Shown piece after piece: positions 13,784 through 18,185 of a stretch of DNA of 18,185 bases. The notes under the pieces were generated by a model. It searched no databases and had not been told where the DNA came from. It was given only the letters and a program-made list of their open reading frames with translations. Location: positions 1 through 18,185 of the forward strand of contig JAEYRT010000213.1 of the NCBI GenBank assembly GCA_023435325.1. The letters are read 5' to 3'. This stretch comes from Pseudomonadota bacterium. GTDB taxonomy: Bacteria > Pseudomonadota > Gammaproteobacteria > Burkholderiales > Burkholderiaceae_C. Numbering within the stretch: the first letter of the stretch is position 1; every line of letters starts with the position of its first letter. The position numbers were made by a program, and so were the translations under genes.

Positions 13784-13805
13784 AATTTCAGAAATTACTG
13801 AAATT
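13784..13805. repeat. Perfect 8-bp inverted repeat downstream of the solute-binding protein gene
   Basis: AATTTCAG-AAATTA-CTGAAATT, in an AT-rich convergent spacer. The arms resemble the inner inverted repeat of the thyA-folA element (TTCAG...CTGAA). ACAAGCG lies nearby at about 13734, and GTGCAGCTC at about 13832, so it may be a decayed relative of that repeat family. Confidence 0.4.
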
Positions 13806-13846
13806 AAAGACAATCATTTCCTCTATCTCTAGTGCAGCTCCCCTAT

Positions 13847-15367
13847 CTACACATCCCAGCTCAATGCTCCAAGGTCATGGTTAAAGATGGGGTAGTTCGT
13901 CCATAAACCTTGCAGCCCCTTGCGCGCCACTGCACTGACCTGGCTCGTGAACAGCCATACATTGGCGGCATCATTGGCCAGAAAGCGCTGTATGGCCGCA
14001 TATAACATTTGACGCTCACGGGGATTGCGGCTTTCGGTATGCCGTTTGGCCAAGGCACGGAACTGCGCGTTGTCGTAGCCAAAGTAATAGTCCGGATCAC
14101 AATAAATCATGTGGTCCAGAGGCTCGACATGGTTGATGATTGTGAGATCAAATTTTCCCTGGAACGTCCCTCGCAGCCACTCTTTCCACGTCACCGGTTT
14201 GATGTGCACCTTGATCCCCACTTGCTCCAGGTAATGGGCGATGAGAGGGGCGCCTTCCCGCGCATAAGGCACGGGCAATGCGGTCAGAGTCAACTCCAGG
14301 CCATGCGGCACCTTCGCTTGCTTCAGCAGTTCTTTGGCACGACCGGGGTTGTAGGCATGGGTATGTGCAAGATGCAGATATCCGGGGTCAGACGGGGCAA
14401 AGTGGCTCCCGATCACGGAACCTTTGCCCTGCAAAATCTCATTGACGAAAACCTGTCGATCAATGGCATGGGTCAAGGCTTGGCGCACCCGCTTATCTTT
14501 GAGGTAGAGGTGGCGGTGATTGAGCGCCAGCATTCCCTTGCCACTTGAGGCACCCAGCAAAACCTGGTAGCGCGGATCACCATGGAAGCGATGCAAATCA
14601 TTGGTGATGAAATTGATGAAAACATCAACTTCCCCCCGCTCCAGGGCCTGTGCCTGCTGCGTCAAATTGCTGATAAAGCGAAAACTTGCTTTTTCAATTG
14701 CCACTCGATCTGCATAACGGTAGGTTTTCGCCTTGCGCAAATGAATGCTGTGCCCTTTTTGCCAGGAGGCAAATGCATAAGGCCCTGTGCCGATGGGATG
14801 CTCCGTGGCCGTCTCTGCTGAAGCCGGATGAAAAATAACTGCGGTGGCTTCACCCAGCCGGAAAAGAAAATGCGGATCAGGATGAAAAAGCTCTATCTCC
14901 ACATGCAGCTTGCCCAAGGTCGTGATGCGTTTGATGTTGTCAAACACACTTTTTTTGGCCTTGTTGATTGAATCTGCCGCTTGTGCCCGATGAAAGCTGA
15001 ACGCGACACAATCCGCATCCAGCGGATTTCCATCATGAAAGCGCACGCCATCTACCAGCTCAAAGGAATACAGGCCGCGGCTGTGGTCAATATGCCATGT
15101 GCGCGCCAGCAATGGCTCGATGGCGCCATTTTCAGCAATCTTGACCAGCCCTTCCAACACGTTGTAGAGCACGACCTGACCGCACGCGGACGAGGCAAAG
15201 CGCGTTGGGTCAAGCCCATCAGGCTCCAGCGAAATATTGAGAGAAACACTATGGCGCCTGGTTTTCGCCTGCCCAAACAAAGGCGTCATCCCCAAAAGGC
15301 TGGCGGCACCCAATTGTTTCAGGCAGCAGCGTCGATCCACGCCTGCTGAACAGGAAAATCGAGTCAT
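13847..15367 (-). CDS. Orphan periplasmic solute-binding protein, family 5 (peptide type)
   Basis: 506 aa, the length of DppA/OppA-type binding proteins. Hallmarks are LNISLEPDGLDPTRFAS, VLYNVLEGLVKI, YSFELVDGVRFHDGNPLDADCVAFSF, PIGTGPYAF, MLALNHRHLYLKDKRVRQALTHAIDR, and YNPGRAKELLKQA. The N-terminus has a twin-arginine motif (RRCCLK, R12-R13), a hydrophobic stretch (LGAASLLGMTPLFG) and a cleavable-looking GQA, so Tat export to the periplasm is likely. No permease or ATPase gene is present on either side in this window, which is unusual for a transporter component. It is divergent from the membrane diguanylate cyclase, with 199 bp between starts. No ribosome site is visible before the ATG. 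The ligand (dipeptide, opine, nickel or other) cannot be read from the sequence. Confidence 0.9.
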   Translation of the reverse strand: MTRFSCSAGVDRRCCLKQLGAASLLGMTPLFGQAKTRRHSVSLNISLEPDGLDPTRFASSACGQVVLYNVLEGLVKIAENGAIEPLLARTWHIDHSRGLYSFELVDGVRFHDGNPLDADCVAFSFHRAQAADSINKAKKSVFDNIKRITTLGKLHVEIELFHPDPHFLFRLGEATAVIFHPASAETATEHPIGTGPYAFASWQKGHSIHLRKAKTYRYADRVAIEKASFRFISNLTQQAQALERGEVDVFINFITNDLHRFHGDPRYQVLLGASSGKGMLALNHRHLYLKDKRVRQALTHAIDRQVFVNEILQGKGSVIGSHFAPSDPGYLHLAHTHAYNPGRAKELLKQAKVPHGLELTLTALPVPYAREGAPLIAHYLEQVGIKVHIKPVTWKEWLRGTFQGKFDLTIINHVEPLDHMIYCDPDYYFGYDNAQFRALAKRHTESRNPRERQMLYAAIQRFLANDAANVWLFTSQVSAVARKGLQGLWTNYPIFNHDLGALSWDV

Positions 15368-15397
15368 GAGATGTACGGCTTTGAATGCCTCAGTGTA

Positions 15398-15411
15398 TCA
15401 ATTAGTATTGA
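15398..15411. promoter_or_regulatory. Inverted repeat in the divergent promoter region
   Basis: TCAAT-TAGT-ATTGA, AT-rich, between the solute-binding protein and cyclase genes, 31 bases from the start of the former. On the minus strand TTGTAG with TACTAA about 17 bases on could be the promoter of the binding protein and overlaps this palindrome. It is a plausible operator, but unproven. Confidence 0.3.
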
Positions 15412-15439
15412 ATTATTGCCTTAGCTACAACATATGTCA

Positions 15440-15468
15440 TTGCCACCGTAAATAGAAGGTGATATTGC
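15440..15468 (+). promoter_or_regulatory. Candidate promoter of the diguanylate cyclase gene
   Basis: TTGCCA (15440-15445), 17-base spacer, TATTGC (15463-15468). It has a good -35 and a poor -10. If used, it leaves about 90 bases of leader before the ATG at 15567 but only some 10 before the ATG at 15486. Confidence 0.35.
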
Positions 15469-15566
15469 GCTATATCTGAGAAGCTATGCCCAAGCGTAAT
15501 CACCAGTGCGAACCGACCAGCCACGTTCAGCGCTGCAGTGGATCATTTCAAGCAATGGAGACACAG

Positions 15567-17537
15567 ATGCTCGTGATGCGCAAGCCTCAAACAAAAATAC
15601 GTTGGACCATTGCAGCTCTTATATTGATTGTGATGGCAGCCTTGGCATGGCTCATCACCAGCATCTACGCCGAGCGCGAGCAGCGCTATCGCCACCAGAT
15701 CGAAAGCAGCATCAAAATCACCAACGATACTTTGCTGCAGAACTTGGTCCAATGGCGCTCCCGCATCACCGCAACAGCTTCCAGCATCAGTGATGACTTA
15801 TTGTTTGCTCGCACTTTGTCTTCCTGGTTGACGACGCGCTCACAGGCGCACAAAGAAGACCTTGTTCTGCGCATGCGGACCCTGACGGAGCGGCATGAAT
15901 ACGCCAATGTCTTTGTATTGGATACCCAAGGCAAATTTTTGCTCTCTGTAACAGACATCCAGACCAAATCATTAGGTACACATGAACATGCCGCTTTGCG
16001 ACGGGCTCTAGACAATGCTGAGGCGGTTGTGATCGAACCTTACCAGCAAACACAATTTGCCTACCCTACGCTCACGGTCATTGCCCCGGTCTTTGATGGC
16101 TGGGAACCAATTGGTGCCGTATGGATGGTGGTGGATTTGCGTGCCACGCTTTTTCCACTGCTGGAGACCACGCAATTAAGTCGGGCCACCGCAGAATCCA
16201 TGCTGCTGATCTCCAATGAGCGCGAGGTAATCCACATCAACCCGCTGCGGCACAGGCCTTCTCATGCACTCGATACGTTTGCCGCCCTTACGAACAAAGA
16301 ACTGGTCGCCGTGCAAGCGTTTGCAGGGCGACGCGGCGTAATTTACGGACAAGACTATCGTCAGCATCAAGTCCTGGCAGCAAGCAGTGTGGTTCCAGAC
16401 TCCCCCTGGATGCTGATCACCAAAATTGATGTGAGCGAAGCATTTGCCAGCGATCAACATAACGAAGGCCTGGTGCTGGGTCTGTCGATGGGGGCAATTG
16501 CCTTGATCATGCTGACCAGCATTTTGTGCTGGATGTGGCTCACCAGCAAACGCGAGCAAGCACTCAAACGCCAGCTGGAAAAGAATATCCGCTGGCTTGA
16601 GCGCGCCCAGCGCACCGCGTCGATCGGCTTCTTTACGATTGATTTCGAGCGCAAAGAGGTATTTTTGTGCGCAATGGCAGCCGAAATACTCGGCACAGGA
16701 CCCGCCAATAAAATGCATTTTCGCGACCTTGTCCAGCACATGCCAACCTTTCAAACCAAGGCCAACTTGCGCAAGCTCATGAAGTTGCGCCACTTGCAGG
16801 ACGCACAAAAAATTGAGCTGGATTTGCATACCGCACGCCAGGGCACAAGAACGCTGGAATGCTGGCTCGAAATTGAAGAGCCAACCTCTCCAGGCAACAA
16901 CCGCAAGATCATTGGCACGCTCCAAGACATCACGCAGCGCAAAATGATCGACGTGGCGTTGGACAAATATCGCAATCTTCTGGAATTCCAAGCACGCAAA
17001 GACAGCCTGACAGGCCTGTCGAACCGACGCTCACTCGATGAAGAACTGGATCGCGAATGGCGCAGAGCGCTGCGTGAGCAACTTCCCCTGTCCGTGCTTG
17101 TGATCGATATCGATCACTTCAAAGGCTATAACGACAAATACGGTCATCTACAAGGCGATGAATGCCTCAAGCAAGTTGCCACGCTGCTCGAAAGCCATTT
17201 ACTCAGGCCCAGAGACCAAGTGTTTCGGTATGGCGGCGAAGAGTTCATTGCGCTCTTGCCCAACACTACGCCGGAGCAGGCCATGGAAGTGGCACAGCAT
17301 TTGTGTCAAGCGGTCCATGCGCTGCATATCGAAAATACCGCTTCCCGCCACTATGGGGTAGTGACCATCAGCGTGGGCGTGGCCAGCCGCAGCGCCTCCC
17401 AAATACCCGGCACCCATGTGTCTTCATTGATTGCCGCTGCAGATGCAGCCTTGTACCAAGCCAAAGCAATGGGACGCAATCAAGCGCATGGTGCACATCA
17501 AACACCTGCTCCCAGCCCAGAAACCACGCAGGTGTGA
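15567..17537 (+). CDS. Membrane diguanylate cyclase: periplasmic sensor (Cache-like) - PAS - GGDEF
   Basis: 656 aa from this ATG. The order is: a first membrane helix (about 13-35, TIAALILIVMAALAWLI), a periplasmic region of about 265 residues with a dCache-like pattern (YANVFVLDTQGKFLLS, then VIAPVFDGWEPIGAVWMVVDL, then a second subdomain with LLISNEREVIHI), a second helix (about 301-325, GLVLGLSMGAIALIML), a PAS domain (about 345-450, ASIGFFTIDFERKEV, ending IIGTLQDITQRK), and a GGDEF domain (about 475-635). The active site is intact (GGEEF 556-560; DIDHFKGYND). An RxxD product-inhibition site (RPRD) lies exactly five residues before it. It should make c-di-GMP from two GTP in response to a periplasmic ligand. 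I chose 15567 because GGAG lies six bases before it. An ATG at 15486 adds 27 residues with no membrane or domain signal and has only a weak GAG site. Confidence 0.92.
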   Translation: MLVMRKPQTKIRWTIAALILIVMAALAWLITSIYAEREQRYRHQIESSIKITNDTLLQNLVQWRSRITATASSISDDLLFARTLSSWLTTRSQAHKEDLVLRMRTLTERHEYANVFVLDTQGKFLLSVTDIQTKSLGTHEHAALRRALDNAEAVVIEPYQQTQFAYPTLTVIAPVFDGWEPIGAVWMVVDLRATLFPLLETTQLSRATAESMLLISNEREVIHINPLRHRPSHALDTFAALTNKELVAVQAFAGRRGVIYGQDYRQHQVLAASSVVPDSPWMLITKIDVSEAFASDQHNEGLVLGLSMGAIALIMLTSILCWMWLTSKREQALKRQLEKNIRWLERAQRTASIGFFTIDFERKEVFLCAMAAEILGTGPANKMHFRDLVQHMPTFQTKANLRKLMKLRHLQDAQKIELDLHTARQGTRTLECWLEIEEPTSPGNNRKIIGTLQDITQRKMIDVALDKYRNLLEFQARKDSLTGLSNRRSLDEELDREWRRALREQLPLSVLVIDIDHFKGYNDKYGHLQGDECLKQVATLLESHLLRPRDQVFRYGGEEFIALLPNTTPEQAMEVAQHLCQAVHALHIENTASRHYGVVTISVGVASRSASQIPGTHVSSLIAAADAALYQAKAMGRNQAHGAHQTPAPSPETTQV

Positions 17538-17691
17538 GTTTCACCATGGTATGCCGTGCTGCTGAGCAGCCTGCAACCGTTTATGGTCGGATCACTGCTG
17601 CTAGCATCCATGGCTTTGCGCCGCGATCGCCGTTGGGTGACAAAGATCCTATTTTGGCGATTGCCTTCTGTTTGACACCAACGGGCTCCCC

Positions 17692-18185
17692 ATGAAGTTT
17701 GCCACCTGGAACATCAATTCTCTGAACGTACGACTGCCGCAATTGCTTGACTGGTTGCAGGCCAATCCCGTCGACGCTATCGGGTTGCAAGAACTCAAAC
17801 TTACGGATGACAAGTTTCCATTCGTGGAGATCGAAGCGGCAGGCTACCACTCGGTATGTCATGGTCAGAAAACCTATAACGGCGTTGCCATTCTCAGCCG
17901 TCATCCCATGCGCGATGTGGTGCGCAACATTCCCGACCATGAGGATGAGCAAGCGCGCGTCATTGCTGTCACGCTGGACACCCCACAAGGCGAGGTACGG
18001 CTGATCAACTGCTATTTCGTCAACGGACAGGCCCCCGATTCAGACAAATTCCTCTACAAGCTGCGTTGGCTGGCTGCCCTGCATGCTTTTGTCAAAGCGG
18101 AAATGGCCTTGCATCCCCAACTGCTGCTGGTGGGGGACTTCAACGTGGCTCCCGAAGATAGGGATTCGTTCGATCCCGAAGGGCT
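17692..18185 (+). CDS. xth: Exodeoxyribonuclease III, 3' partial
   Basis: The first 164 codons run off the right edge. The protein begins MKFATWNINSLNVRLPQLLDW and shows the EEP-family active-site blocks: N7 in WNINSL, the metal ligand E34 in GLQELKL, YNGVAILSR, LINCYFVNG and GDFNVAPEDRD (D and N of the catalytic site). Exonuclease III cuts DNA 5' of abasic sites and degrades 3' ends in base-excision repair. It starts 154 bases after the cyclase gene. The spacer holds no clear ribosome site (only CGGGCTCCCC before the ATG), and no terminator is seen after the cyclase. The C-terminal aspartate and histidine lie beyond the window. Confidence 0.93.
   Translation, partial: MKFATWNINSLNVRLPQLLDWLQANPVDAIGLQELKLTDDKFPFVEIEAAGYHSVCHGQKTYNGVAILSRHPMRDVVRNIPDHEDEQARVIAVTLDTPQGEVRLINCYFVNGQAPDSDKFLYKLRWLAALHAFVKAEMALHPQLLLVGDFNVAPEDRDSFDPEG

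Noticed and set aside
1..18185. CRISPR arrays, tRNA/rRNA genes, insertion sequences, phage or toxin-antitoxin modules
   Set aside because: No regularly spaced repeats, no cloverleaf-like or rRNA stretches, and no transposase, integrase or toxin motif could be read in any frame.

Overview
The window looks like chromosomal DNA from a betaproteobacterium of the order Burkholderiales, most likely family Comamonadaceae (Comamonas, Acidovorax or Delftia type). The grounds are the moderately high GC content, the house-keeping gene set (O-acetylhomoserine-type metY, thyA-folA, a YihY protein with a long C-terminal tail, DUF2069, xth), and intergenic repeats built around AAGCG and AGCAGCT cores. This is inference from protein and repeat style; no database was searched.

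Layout. 1-1642: 3' part of a GAF-GGDEF-EAL protein whose start lies outside the window, closed by a bidirectional terminator. 1749-2219 (-): two-CBS-domain protein. 2220-2547: intergenic region with a dispersed repeat and the metY promoter region. 2548-4677: metY and an alpha/beta hydrolase, probably one operon, ended by a terminator shared with the convergent acyl-CoA synthetase (4790-6631, -). 6641-6923: a hairpin-rich segment with an intrinsic terminator only 9 bases before the synthetase start codon. 6924-8222 (-): YihY/BrkB membrane protein, divergent by 20 bp from a DUF2069 membrane protein (8243-8650), which is followed by an FAD-linked 2-hydroxyacid dehydrogenase (8681-10102). 10205-10828 (-): lipoprotein of unknown function. 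11044-13660: thyA, folA and a PPP-type metallophosphatase, all on + and each preceded closely by a hairpin plus T-tract. 13847-15367 (-): orphan Tat-exported family 5 solute-binding protein, divergent from a membrane diguanylate cyclase with a periplasmic sensor, PAS and GGEEF domains (15567-17537). 17692-end: 5' part of exonuclease III.

How the genes work together. metY makes homocysteine for methionine synthesis. thyA and folA form the thymidylate/folate cycle, since ThyA converts methylene-THF to DHF and FolA reduces it back. The two ends of the window both carry cyclic-di-GMP enzymes: a probable phosphodiesterase on the left and a probable cyclase on the right.

Most of the window is ordinary core genome. 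The parts worth a second look are the divergent solute-binding protein/cyclase pair, the structured segment before the acyl-CoA synthetase, the dispersed repeat that separates thyA from folA, and a Trp-to-Arg change in a highly conserved ThyA motif. I saw no tRNA, rRNA, CRISPR array, insertion sequence or prophage gene.
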